Shown: one piece after another, positions 1 through 12,282 of the stretch
How the letters are laid out: every line of letters begins with the position of its first letter
How positions within the stretch are numbered: the stretch's first letter is position 1
Assembly (NCBI GenBank): GCA_036489395.1
Contig: DASXFW010000112.1
Coordinates: 1 to 57,061, forward strand
Direction of reading: 5' to 3'
Source of the DNA: JASHVB01 sp036489395
GTDB taxonomy: Bacteria; Pseudomonadota; Alphaproteobacteria; Acetobacterales; Acetobacteraceae
DNA length: 57,061 nucleotides
Translations under genes and position numbers: made by a program
Notes under the pieces: model-generated
The model's database searches: none
Seen by the model: the letters and a program-made list of their open reading frames with translations, nothing else
Told to the model about the DNA's origin: nothing

Positions 1-1450
<1,450 letters not shown>

Positions 1451-1483
1451 GTGGTTCGTACCCTTTTAATCGGGACAATCTCG

Positions 1484-1559
1484 TCATGGCCGGGCTTGAC
1501 CCGGCCATCTACGCACGGAAGAGCGGGGGTGGATGGCCGGGTCAAGCCCGGCCATGACG
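1484..1559. repeat. Palindromic repeat between rpoB and rpoC (REP-E)
   Basis: Two inverted copies of a unit beginning GTCATGGCCGGGCTTGA and ending CCCGGCCAT, each itself a near-perfect palindrome with a 5-nt centre, are separated by about 25 nt. A related copy lies at 10233-10273. This resembles repetitive extragenic palindromes common between genes in alphaproteobacteria. It would form a strong hairpin in the rpoB-rpoC message. Confidence 0.8.
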
Positions 1560-1568
1560 GGTTGGGCA

Positions 1569-5753
<4,185 letters not shown>

Positions 5754-5844
5754 TGATTGTCCTGCCTGGCTGTCGTTACGCACGTGCTCTGGCCCGTTTG
5801 CCCCGGCCGTCCGGGCTCGCCTGTCCTGGAACGCAGAAACGGGA

Positions 5845-5865
5845 CGGGAATCACGCTGATTCCCG
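5845..5865 (-). promoter_or_regulatory. Hairpin in the rplL-rpoB intercistronic region
   Basis: The 183-nt gap between rplL and rpoB contains the perfect stem GGGAATCACGCTGATTCCC, 8 bp with a 3-nt loop and extendable by a C-G pair. No run of T follows it on the transcribed strand, so it is not a typical intrinsic terminator. In Escherichia coli the same gap holds an attenuator and an RNase III site that lower rpoBC output relative to rplJL; a similar role here is inference from position. Confidence 0.4.
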
Positions 5866-5936
5866 CCCGCTTCCAGACCCGATCGGGGATGCGGCCCGGC
5901 GACGCCGCACCCCCGGATTTGGTTCGATCAGTCGTA

Positions 5937-6320
5937 CTACTTGACCTCCACGGCGGCGCCCTGGTCCTCGAGCATCTTGCGGAGCTTCGCGGCCTCTTCC
6001 TTGTTGACGCCTTCCTTCACGGTCTTCGGGGCGCCTTCCACCAGATCCTTGGCCTCCTTCAGGCCCAGGCCGGTGATCGTGCGGATTTCCTTGATTACGT
6101 TGATCTTCTTGTCGCCCACCTTGGCGAGGATGACGGTGAACTCCGTTTGTTCCTCGACCGGAGCAGCGGCAGCGGCGGCGCCGGCGGCAGGTGCGGCGGC
6201 TGCCGCCACTGGGGCAGCGGCGGAAACGCCCCACTTGTCTTCCAGCAGCTTCGATAGCTCCGCAGCTTCCAGCACCGTGAGGCTGGACAGCTCGTCCACC
6301 AGCTTCTGCAGATCGGCCAT
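5937..6320 (-). CDS. rplL: 50S ribosomal protein L7/L12
   Basis: Stalk protein that recruits translation factors to the large subunit; dimers bind the L10 tail. The 127-residue product has the N-terminal dimerisation helix (MADLQKLVDELSSLTVLEAAELSKLLE), an Ala/Pro-rich flexible hinge around residues 36-56, and the C-terminal domain with the lysine-rich factor-binding face (KINVIKEIRTITGLGLKEAKDLVE...PKTVKEGVNKEEAAKL). Length and layout are normal for the family. It follows rplJ with a gap of about 140 nt. Confidence 0.98.
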   Translation of the reverse strand: MADLQKLVDELSSLTVLEAAELSKLLEDKWGVSAAAPVAAAAAPAAGAAAAAAPVEEQTEFTVILAKVGDKKINVIKEIRTITGLGLKEAKDLVEGAPKTVKEGVNKEEAAKLRKMLEDQGAAVEVK

Positions 6321-6459
6321 GTTCGTGTGTTCCCTAATTTAGACGTTGGGTGGTGTTGTTCAAGCCGGTTTCACCGGCCGGTGTTCACTTTGCGTGCAGA
6401 CAGGCATGCATTCACGATCGCGTGACCCTCGGTGAGTACCGAAGGGCCGATGATCCGGC

Positions 6460-7005
6460 CTATGCCGCCGCCCCCTCTTCCTGGGGCGTGGCCGCTTCAT
6501 CCCGCCTGGCGAAGGCGCCAAAGACCCGCGCGAGTTGTCCGCCCGGCCCTTGCAGCACGCCGGCGATCCGCGTCGCGGGGGTGGAAATCATCCCCACGAT
6601 CCGGGCTCGCAGCGTGTCCAGGCTCGGCAGCTCGGCCAGTGCCCGCACCCCGGCCGCATCCAGCGTCCGAGGGCCAAGCGACCCGCCGATCAGCACGAAC
6701 TTCTCGTTGATCCTGGCGAACTCGACGGTTGTCTTGGCCACGGCCACCGGGTCCTGCGCCCAGGCGAGGGCGGTCGGTCCTTTCAGCAGCGGCTTCAATC
6801 CGTCGAATGGGGTCCCTTCCAAGGCGAGATGGGTCAGCCGGTTCTTCGCGACTCTGAAGGTCGCCCCCGCGGCTCGCATGCGGCGCCGGAGGTCGGTGGC
6901 CTCGGCGACCGTCAACCCCTTGTTCTGGGTGACGACGATCATCGAGACACCAGCCAACGCGTCATGCAGCCCGGCGACGAACTCCCGCTTCTCCGTACGG
7001 TCCAA
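6460..7005 (-). CDS. rplJ: 50S ribosomal protein L10
   Basis: Base of the L7/L12 stalk, bound to 23S rRNA, and in many bacteria an autoregulator of its own mRNA. The open frame extends far upstream, but the protein that matches L10 begins LDRTEKREFVAGL. This is best read as a TTG start at 7003-7005 with GGAG seven nt before it. The resulting 181-residue protein contains VVTQNKGLTVAEATDLRRRMR, RVAKNRLTHLAL and FDGLKPLLKGPTALAW, all L10 hallmarks. The C-terminal tail (RIAGVLQGPGGQLARVFGAFARRDE) would bind L12 dimers. An ATG start would require reading in from non-homologous leader sequence. Confidence 0.95.
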   Translation of the reverse strand: MDRTEKREFVAGLHDALAGVSMIVVTQNKGLTVAEATDLRRRMRAAGATFRVAKNRLTHLALEGTPFDGLKPLLKGPTALAWAQDPVAVAKTTVEFARINEKFVLIGGSLGPRTLDAAGVRALAELPSLDTLRARIVGMISTPATRIAGVLQGPGGQLARVFGAFARRDEAATPQEEGAAA

Positions 7006-7260
7006 GTCTCGTCTCCAGTTTGGCCCGGAGCGGAGGACCGCACCGGACCGGGTTGCCCAAGGGCCCGCTCCCCACGGCGCGCATGCCTGAGGGTGAGCCC
7101 GGTTCGCCTGTCCTGTAGTCGGAACCACCGTCACGTCTCCCCGGTCCGGGCTGGGGCCCGATCTGGGGGTGGGTCTGGTCTCCCGTCTCCCGCTCGCTGG
7201 CCTTGCGGCCGAATTAACCCCCAGGATCGACCCGAGGGACGTGCGGTCTCGGACAGGTAG
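7006..7260 (-). promoter_or_regulatory. Probable rplJL leader region
   Basis: The first 250 nt upstream of rplJ are GC-rich and contain several short complementary stretches (for example GAACCGGGCTC against GAGCCCGG-like segments). In many bacteria this leader carries the L10 binding site and a separate rplJ promoter. Position supports a leader, but I cannot match a specific consensus structure. Confidence 0.35.
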
Positions 7261-7731
7261 CAGACGCACCGAGGTGCGCCCTACGCGCCAGCCCCTCCCG
7301 TCATCCCCGCGGAAGCGGGGACCCAGCGCTGGCCCTCGCTTGTGCGAGGGTGACGAACAAGAAACCGGCGTATCCTTACATACGTGCACCACGGCCCGCC
7401 AACGGCGTGGTTGAGGCGCGGACTGAGGGAAGGCCGGGGGAGTAGCGGAAAGCGGGGGGGAAGTCGAGGGGGGGTTCGATCCGTCGCCAGGGCAATCGCA
7501 TCTGGGCACGGCGCTGTCATCTACGTCATGCCGACGAAGATCGGCATCCACGACTTCGATATGCGCGCGTGGGAAAGACGTGGCTGGCGAGCCTTCGCCC
7601 GCCATGATGAAACCTGCGACAGAGCCAAATGCGATCACCCTGATCCGTCGTGGGCAGCGGATGCAAGCAAGGGACGACGATTTCGTGGCTGTTGACACCA
7701 TATGGCTTTCTGCACCATAAGAGTTTCCGAA
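7261..7731. other. Intergenic DNA with REP-C and REP-D copies, no convincing gene
   Basis: The interval from the rplJ leader to the tumE-like gene holds a palindromic repeat at 7300-7354 (starts GTCATCCCCGCGGAAGCGG and ends with GAGGGTGAC) and a half copy of another at about 7527-7560 (GTCATGCCGACGAAGATCGG). Short open frames on both strands lack ribosome-binding sites and recognisable content. Base composition drops toward the toxin gene. A weak promoter-like pair TTGACA (7692-7697) and CATAAG (7716-7721), 18 nt apart, precedes it. Confidence 0.5.
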
Positions 7732-8019
7732 ATGAAGGCGGAGCAGCTCCTCTACGAGCGCATCGACTACAACGACGGCGGTATCGTGGAGATGGTGCTG
7801 TGGCGTGTGCCTTCGCCAGTCCCGCCATCGGTCCACAGACTGAAGTATTCCCTGTTTTACGGTCGCCCGGGTCTGCGAGAGGTCGGATACGACAATGAAC
7901 GCGGAAAGGGCGACCATCGGCACTTTCAAGGCGCGGAGACCGCCTACACATTCATCACGGTAGAGCAATTGATGGCCGATTTCTGGTCCGACGTACGGAC
8001 CCTGCGAGGTGACGAATGA
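7732..8019 (+). CDS. TumE-like toxin (DUF6516 family)
   Basis: Likely toxin of a type II toxin-antitoxin pair. The 95-residue product MKAEQLLYERIDYNDGGIVEMVLWRVP... continues with HRLKYSLFYGRPGLREVGYDNERGKGDHRH, the highly characteristic segment of the TumE/DUF6516 family, and ends FITVEQLMADFWSDV. An in-frame ATG lies ten codons upstream; I prefer the internal ATG because it matches the family start. The stop overlaps the next gene by 4 nt, the usual toxin-first arrangement of this pair. It lies antisense to the ribosomal protein genes on either side. Toxic activity is inferred from the family. Confidence 0.85.
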   Translation: MKAEQLLYERIDYNDGGIVEMVLWRVPSPVPPSVHRLKYSLFYGRPGLREVGYDNERGKGDHRHFQGAETAYTFITVEQLMADFWSDVRTLRGDE

Positions 8020-8366
8020 GCGACGTGAAGATCACGGTTGGTGGTGCGATGGAAGAAGCAGCATCCCAGCGCTTCGTGGACGCATGGCACCGTGCGGAGC
8101 GTGGCGAGACTTTCCACGAGCGCCACCTGGCGTTCGAGAGTTGGGACGCCCTCGCCCGCGTGCTGACGGGAAAGCGAATGGAGTTGCTGCACTACGTTCA
8201 CCGGCACGATGTAACCAGTGTGCGGGCGCTGGCGAAGGCACTGGGGCGCGATTACAGCAACGTCCATGCGGATGTTCAGGCGCTTACGGCGGCGGGCCTT
8301 CTCGACTCGGCCAATGGGAGTGTGCGGGCCGATTACGATACGATCGACACCAGGATCGCAATTTGA
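8016..8366 (+). CDS. TumA-like antitoxin, winged-helix DNA-binding protein
   Basis: Probable antitoxin and autorepressor for the TumE-like toxin. The 116-residue product has an N-terminal segment (FHERHLAFESWDALARVLTGKRMELLHYV) followed by an HTH segment (SVRALAKALGRDYSNVHADVQALTAAGLL) typical of the HVO_A0114/MarR-like putative DNA-binding family that accompanies TumE. It starts at an ATG overlapping the toxin stop (ATGA-type coupling), so translation is probably coupled. The last codon is followed directly by the brnT fragment. Confidence 0.82.
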   Translation: MSDVKITVGGAMEEAASQRFVDAWHRAERGETFHERHLAFESWDALARVLTGKRMELLHYVHRHDVTSVRALAKALGRDYSNVHADVQALTAAGLLDSANGSVRADYDTIDTRIAI

Positions 8367-8371
8367 GATAG

Positions 8372-8566
8372 CAACCTACGAGCGTTTTGCCGCTCTACAG
8401 CTACCCCGCGACGCGTGGCGACGAAAACCGCGTCGTCAGCGTCGGGGTGCTCACAAGCTGGCTGATCGCGGTTGTCTGGACGGACCGGGACGATGTCCGT
8501 CGCAGCATCCCGATGAGGAGAGCAAGTCATGCCGAGGAAAGGCAATTTCGTCAGCTATTCGGCTAA
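8372..8566 (+). pseudogene. brnT: BrnT toxin remnant (C-terminal part only)
   Basis: An open stretch just after the tumA-like stop encodes YPATRGDENRVVSVGVL, then LIAVVWTDRDDVRRSIPMRRA and a tail EERQFRQLFG before TAA at 8564-8566. This matches the C-terminal half of BrnT RNase toxins (the 'E-R-x-SLGxL...VVxTxRxxxxRIISxRxA' pattern). The N-terminal half, with the start codon and catalytic His/Glu region, is absent: a stop lies at 8369-8371 and no start codon with a ribosome-binding site exists. It overlaps brnA by 38 nt, exactly as intact brnT-brnA operons do, which supports decay of a real module. Confidence 0.75.
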
Positions 8567-8918
8567 GGAAGCCGCAGATCTCGCCAGCGAAGCCGACTGG
8601 GCCAAGGTTGCCGCAACCAGCCGCGATACGATCGAGCAACAGATGCTGGACGATCTCGGCCCGCTGCCGGAGGGCTGGGAAAAGACCGTCGTCATCGGCG
8701 TGCCGGAGCCGCGCCAGGCGATCAACATCCGGCTTGATGCCGAGGTACTGCGCTGGTTCAAGGCGCACGGGCCACGCTACCAGACCCGCATCAATGCCGT
8801 GCTACGCGCGTTCGTGTCAGCCAAACAGCGCGAGGAACGTGTGGACGCGCCGTCGAAGAGCGTGCGGGGCAACCGGTCGCAAAACCGCTCCCGCAGCGCG
8901 ATCTCACCGGCAGCCTAA
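8529..8918 (+). CDS. brnA: BrnA family antitoxin
   Basis: Antitoxin of the BrnT/BrnA type II system, a ribbon-helix-helix DNA-binding protein that represses its operon. The 129-residue product ends its core with PRQAINIRLDAEVLRWFKAHGPRYQTRINAVLRAF, the canonical BrnA RHH domain (residues about 58-95), followed by a basic tail. The start ATG has GAGGAG nearby (8515-8520). The partner toxin gene upstream is a fragment, so this antitoxin is orphaned in the window. It converges on rplA, whose stop is only 12 nt away. Confidence 0.88.
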   Translation: MPRKGNFVSYSAKEAADLASEADWAKVAATSRDTIEQQMLDDLGPLPEGWEKTVVIGVPEPRQAINIRLDAEVLRWFKAHGPRYQTRINAVLRAFVSAKQREERVDAPSKSVRGNRSQNRSRSAISPAA

Positions 8919-8930
8919 CCTGCCCCGACG

Positions 8931-9623
8931 CTACCCCGCCAGCGAACTCACATCCACCCGCACGCCCGGTCCCATCGTGGACGACAGCGACACCTTCTGC
9001 ACGTAGGTCCCCTTCGCCCCGGTCGGCCTGGCCTTCTGGATCGCGTCCGCCAGCGCGCGCGCGTTCTCCAGCAGCTTCTCTTCGTCGAAGCTCGCCTTGC
9101 CGATGCCGGCGTGGATGATGCCCGCCTTCTCGGCGCGGAACTCGACCTGGCCGCCCTTGGCCGCGGTGATGGCGCCCTTCACGTCCTGCGTCACGGTGCC
9201 CAGCCGCGGGTTCGGCATCAGCCCCCGAGGCCCGAGGATCTTACCCAGCCGCCCGACCACGCCCATCATGTCGGGCGTCGCGATGCAGCGGTCGAAGGCG
9301 ATCTCGCCGGCCTGGATCTTCTCTGCCAGGTCCTCGGCACCCACCACGTCGGCGCCGGCGGCCTGGGCTTCCTCGGCCTTCGCACCGCGGGCGAACACGC
9401 CGACGCGCACCGTCTTGCCGGTACCGTTCGGCAGGGTGGTCAGCCCGCGGACCATCTGATCGGCGTGGCGCGGATCGATGCCGAGGTTCATCGACATCTC
9501 GACCGTCTCGTCGAACTTGGCCTTGGCGTTCTGCTTCACCAGCTTGATCGCCTCGGGCAGCGGGTAGGCCTTGGTGCGGTCGATGGTCGCCGCGGCCGCC
9601 GTCAGACGCTTGTCGTTCGCCAT
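8931..9623 (-). CDS. rplA: 50S ribosomal protein L1
   Basis: L1 stalk protein that controls tRNA exit from the E site, and a translational repressor of the rplKA message in several bacteria. The 230-residue product has the expected start (MANDKRLTAAAATID) and the core signatures FDETVEMSMNLGIDPRHADQMVRG, LPNGTGKTVRVGVFA, GRLGKILGPRGLMPNPRLGTVT and GGQVEFRAEKAGIIHAGIGKASF. It starts 3 nt after the rplK stop, so the two are translationally close. Downstream, instead of rplJ, comes the toxin-antitoxin insertion. Confidence 0.98.
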   Translation of the reverse strand: MANDKRLTAAAATIDRTKAYPLPEAIKLVKQNAKAKFDETVEMSMNLGIDPRHADQMVRGLTTLPNGTGKTVRVGVFARGAKAEEAQAAGADVVGAEDLAEKIQAGEIAFDRCIATPDMMGVVGRLGKILGPRGLMPNPRLGTVTQDVKGAITAAKGGQVEFRAEKAGIIHAGIGKASFDEEKLLENARALADAIQKARPTGAKGTYVQKVSLSSTMGPGVRVDVSSLAG

Positions 9624-9626
9624 GGC

Positions 9627-10061
9627 TCAGCCCTCCACCACAGTCAGGCCCATCGAGCGGGCGGAACCGGCCAGCATGCGCATCGCCCCCTCGACATCGT
9701 TGGCGTTCATGTCCTTCATCTTGATCTCGGCAATCTCCCGCAACTGGGAGGTGGTCACCCGCCCGACCGGGGCGTTCTTGCCCGCCGCCGTGGTGCCCTT
9801 GTCCACCTTGGCCGCCTTCATCAGGAAATACGTGTTGGGCGGCGTCTTCATGACGAAGCTGAAGGTGCGGTCGGCGAACGCGGTGATGACCACGGGGATC
9901 GGCATCCCGGGTTCCATGCTCTGCGTTACCGCGTTGAATTCCTTCACGAAGGCCATGATGTTCAGGCCGCGCTGGCCGAGCGCGGGGCCGACCGGCGGCG
10001 ACGGGTTCGCCTTGCCGGCGGGAATTTGCAGCTTGATGTAGCCGACGATCTTCTTCGCCAT
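9627..10061 (-). CDS. rplK: 50S ribosomal protein L11
   Basis: Binds the GTPase-associated centre of 23S rRNA and is needed for RelA-dependent stringent response in many bacteria. The 144-residue product starts MAKKIVGYIKLQIPAGKANPSPPVGPALGQRGLNI, the classic L11 N-terminus with its proline-rich hinge, and ends with the RNA-binding C-terminal domain (SQLREIAEIKMKDMNANDVEGAMRMLAGSARSMGL). The frame is open further upstream, but the ATG at 10059-10061 with AAGGACCAGGG before it fits all homologues. The usual upstream neighbours nusG and secE are not here. Confidence 0.98.
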   Translation of the reverse strand: MAKKIVGYIKLQIPAGKANPSPPVGPALGQRGLNIMAFVKEFNAVTQSMEPGMPIPVVITAFADRTFSFVMKTPPNTYFLMKAAKVDKGTTAAGKNAPVGRVTTSQLREIAEIKMKDMNANDVEGAMRMLAGSARSMGLTVVEG

Positions 10062-10328
10062 GATCCCTGGTCCTTGAGCCGTGTTACCCGGGGACCGCGG
10101 TGCAAACGACGATGGCGCCCCGGTGGCGCGCAGCGTCTCCCGCGTTCCGTTTGGAGGCGGGCGTGTAGCGGATGGTGGGGGTTGGGGCAAGGGGGCGGGT
10201 TGGCGCCGGGTCGTGCGGGGTGACACGGTCCCGTCCGTTCCGTCATTGCCGGCCTTGAGCCGGCCATCTGCGCACTGCCCCGGCGAACGCTCGTCAGGCG
10301 GCGGCATTGTCGGAATGAAAGTCGGCAA
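10062..10328. other. rplK upstream region with REP-E copy
   Basis: This noncoding stretch must contain the rplK promoter and leader, but I cannot identify convincing -35/-10 boxes. A palindromic repeat at 10233-10273 (core GCCGGCCTTGAGCCGGC) is related to the element between rpoB and rpoC. No gene is supported. Confidence 0.5.
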
Positions 10329-10820
10329 GGAAGAAAGTTTTTACGCAGATTTCAGGAGATGCACGCAAAGCACGCAGATAGGAATTGAATGCATTACAGG
10401 TGGTTCACTACGCGCTTGATCTCCAGACGCGGCAGACCGAAGTTCAACAGCAGGCAAAGTTGCAAGCCTGTCCCTTTCAGATAGTTGACGCATTGCATTC
10501 GATGAATCTCTTCCAGCGCCCTGACGGATTTCAGTTCGACCAGGACGGACTGCCCGACCAGCAGGTCAACAAAATACTCGCCGACCGCCACGCCGCGGTA
10601 TGTCACTGTAATCCCGTGCTGTTGCTCGACGGTGATCCCATGGTCGCGCAGTTCAAGCGCCAGTGCATTCTCATACACCTTCTCCAGAAATCCGGCACCG
10701 AGCGTATTGAGCACCGCAAACGCGCAGCCGATGATTTCCCCCGACAGCGCATTGAGTTCGGTCTTATCCGCGTGTTCTGCGTGCATCTGCCTGCATCTGC
10801 GTAAAACCTTTCTTCGCGAT
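10329..10820. mobile_element. Inverted-repeat-bounded GxxExxY cassette
   Basis: The segment around the GxxExxY gene is bounded by a long imperfect inverted repeat. The left arm at about 10329-10382 and the right arm at about 10768-10820 (read on the minus strand) share GAAGAAAG, TTTTACGCAGAT, CAGG, AGATGCACGC and CACGC in the same order and spacing, roughly 80-85% identical by eye over some 50 nt. The right arm contains the gene's start codon. No transposase is present and I found no clear target-site duplication, so calling it mobile is an inference. Confidence 0.5.
10394..10786 (-). CDS. GxxExxY family protein
   Basis: A protein of the GxxExxY family (TIGR04256), whose function is unknown. 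The 130-residue product shows the defining segment EIIGCAFAVLNTLGAGFLEKVYENALALELR, in which G-F-L-E-K-V-Y fits GxxExxY. It is followed by the nuclease-like core YFVDLLVGQSVLVELKSV (a D...ExK pattern resembling PD-(D/E)XK folds) and YLKGTGLQLCLLLNFG. The start is chosen at an ATG giving MHAEHADKTELN; longer in-frame starts read into the inverted repeat. It sits alone between rplK and the DUF2182 gene, all on the minus strand. A nuclease role is only suggested by the motif pattern. Confidence 0.8.
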   Translation of the reverse strand: MHAEHADKTELNALSGEIIGCAFAVLNTLGAGFLEKVYENALALELRDHGITVEQQHGITVTYRGVAVGEYFVDLLVGQSVLVELKSVRALEEIHRMQCVNYLKGTGLQLCLLLNFGLPRLEIKRVVNHL

Positions 10821-10876
10821 GCTACGAGCAAATGATTGCCAAAGTGTTGACGCACCGCCACTGCCCGCAGCGGACC

Positions 10877-11641
10877 CTACGCCCCCACCGCCATCCAGGC
10901 CCCGGCCGCCACCATCACCCCGCCGCCAATCCGCCCGATCCACACCCCGCGCGGCAACAGCTTCTCGGCGAATACGAACGCCGCGACCGCCGCCACCCAC
11001 AGCAGGTTCATCACCCCCACAACGAACAGCAGCGCCATCAGCACCCAGCAGCAGCCGAGGCAATACGCGCCATGCTCCAACCCCATTCGCAGCGCGCCGA
11101 TCCAGCCGTCGCGCCAGTGGTTCAACACGAACGCGAAGGGCGAACGGCAGTGTCGGAGACACGCCTGCTTCAGTGGTGTGAACTGATAAATCCCGGCCAC
11201 GATCAGCAGCACCCCGCCAACCACCGGGCTGACCGTTGTCAGAGACGGTGACAGCAGCGCAAGCCGGTCCAGCGCCCATTGCGCCACCGTCGCCGCAACG
11301 GAGAACGCGCCCCATACAACCAGGTAACCAAGCGTGAAGACCACCGTCGGGACATAACGCTGACCACGCACCCGCTTGCTGCTGTTCACCGTAGCGAACA
11401 TCAGGATCATCGGCGCCGCGCTCGGCAGCATCATGCCGAGCATCATCACCCACCACATCGCGAAGGTCAGAGCGAAGATCGCGGCCGTCCACGGTGCGGG
11501 CATCGGCATGGACATGCCCGGCATCGAGTTCATGTCCATCGCGGACATGTCGCGACCGAGCAAGATCAGCCACACCCAGGCAACCGCGGTGACACCGAGC
11601 AGCGCGGAGAGAATGACGGTGCGATCGAGGCGGCGCGTCAT
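10877..11641 (-). CDS. DUF2182 domain-containing membrane protein
   Basis: A predicted metal-binding integral membrane protein of unknown function. The 254-residue product has about seven hydrophobic segments. The first loop is very Met-rich (SAMDMNSMPGMSMPMPAP), then comes MWWVMMLGMMLPSAAPMILMF, the signature of DUF2182, and a later cysteine/histidine cluster (LKQACLRHCRSPF, EHGAYCLGCCWVLM). Such Met, Cys and His clusters suggest copper or another soft metal, but this is inference. It lies 12 nt after the DUF1326 gene, a pairing commonly seen for these two families. Confidence 0.87.
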   Translation of the reverse strand: MTRRLDRTVILSALLGVTAVAWVWLILLGRDMSAMDMNSMPGMSMPMPAPWTAAIFALTFAMWWVMMLGMMLPSAAPMILMFATVNSSKRVRGQRYVPTVVFTLGYLVVWGAFSVAATVAQWALDRLALLSPSLTTVSPVVGGVLLIVAGIYQFTPLKQACLRHCRSPFAFVLNHWRDGWIGALRMGLEHGAYCLGCCWVLMALLFVVGVMNLLWVAAVAAFVFAEKLLPRGVWIGRIGGGVMVAAGAWMAVGA

Positions 11642-11653
11642 GCGGGAAACGCG

Positions 11654-12277
11654 CTACGCGGCCCAGGCGAACGGCGCGAAATGTCCGTTATTCCCCTTCC
11701 CCGTCATGTCCAGCGCCAGCCCGAACCCCTGCACGTGCAATTCCTTCGCCTGTGCCAGAGCCAGTCGCCGGTTCGCCGGATGCGAGGTGTTGTCGATATA
11801 CATCGGCTGGCCGTTGTTGTTGCGCGGCTCGACGCCGGCGATCTCGAACGACACGATGCCGGGGATGGATACCGATCGTTTCAGCCCGTCCATGTGGAAA
11901 TCGATCGGCCGGAACACCACGCCGCGGAAGTCGGTGACCAGCGCGCTGTGGATGCGGCCCGGCGTGCCGCCGACCTGGCCGCTGACGATCGCCGCCAGGG
12001 CCTGCCGCTGCGCATCGTTTGCGCGTTCATCCACGACGCAGCCCAGCACCCAATTCCCGTCCGCCATCACCTGGCCCGAGCGCAGCACCAGCGCGAACGA
12101 CAGCCCGTCCAGCGCGACGCCGCCCGACTGTCCTTTGTCGATGCGGAAGATCAACGCCGCGGTGCAGTGCTCATGCGTCGCCGGTCCCTGCGGATTGGTG
12201 AAGACGCACGGACACAGATAGTCGCAGTTGCAGCTTTCCATATATTCGCCGCTAAGCTGCCAGTTGCTGCCTGACAT
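11654..12277 (-). CDS. DUF1326 domain-containing protein
   Basis: A soluble protein of unknown function. The 207-residue product opens with WQLSGEYMESCNCDYLCPCVFTNPQG, the cysteine cluster (C-x-C-x3-C-x-C) that defines DUF1326 and may bind a metal. Later come the conserved GGVALDGLSFALVLRSGQVMADGNW and a long beta-rich region. It is sandwiched between the large oxidoreductase gene (6 nt before) and the DUF2182 gene (12 nt after) on the same strand, so the three probably form one transcript. The DUF1326-DUF2182 pair is a known conserved neighbourhood; its task remains undefined. Confidence 0.88.
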   Translation of the reverse strand: MSGSNWQLSGEYMESCNCDYLCPCVFTNPQGPATHEHCTAALIFRIDKGQSGGVALDGLSFALVLRSGQVMADGNWVLGCVVDERANDAQRQALAAIVSGQVGGTPGRIHSALVTDFRGVVFRPIDFHMDGLKRSVSIPGIVSFEIAGVEPRNNNGQPMYIDNTSHPANRRLALAQAKELHVQGFGLALDMTGKGNNGHFAPFAWAA

Positions 12278-12282
12278 GTCGG

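Noticed and set aside
7281..7520. A 79-codon minus-strand frame in the rplJ upstream region
   Set aside because: Mostly translated REP-C; it lacks a start signal and would interfere with the expected rplJ leader.
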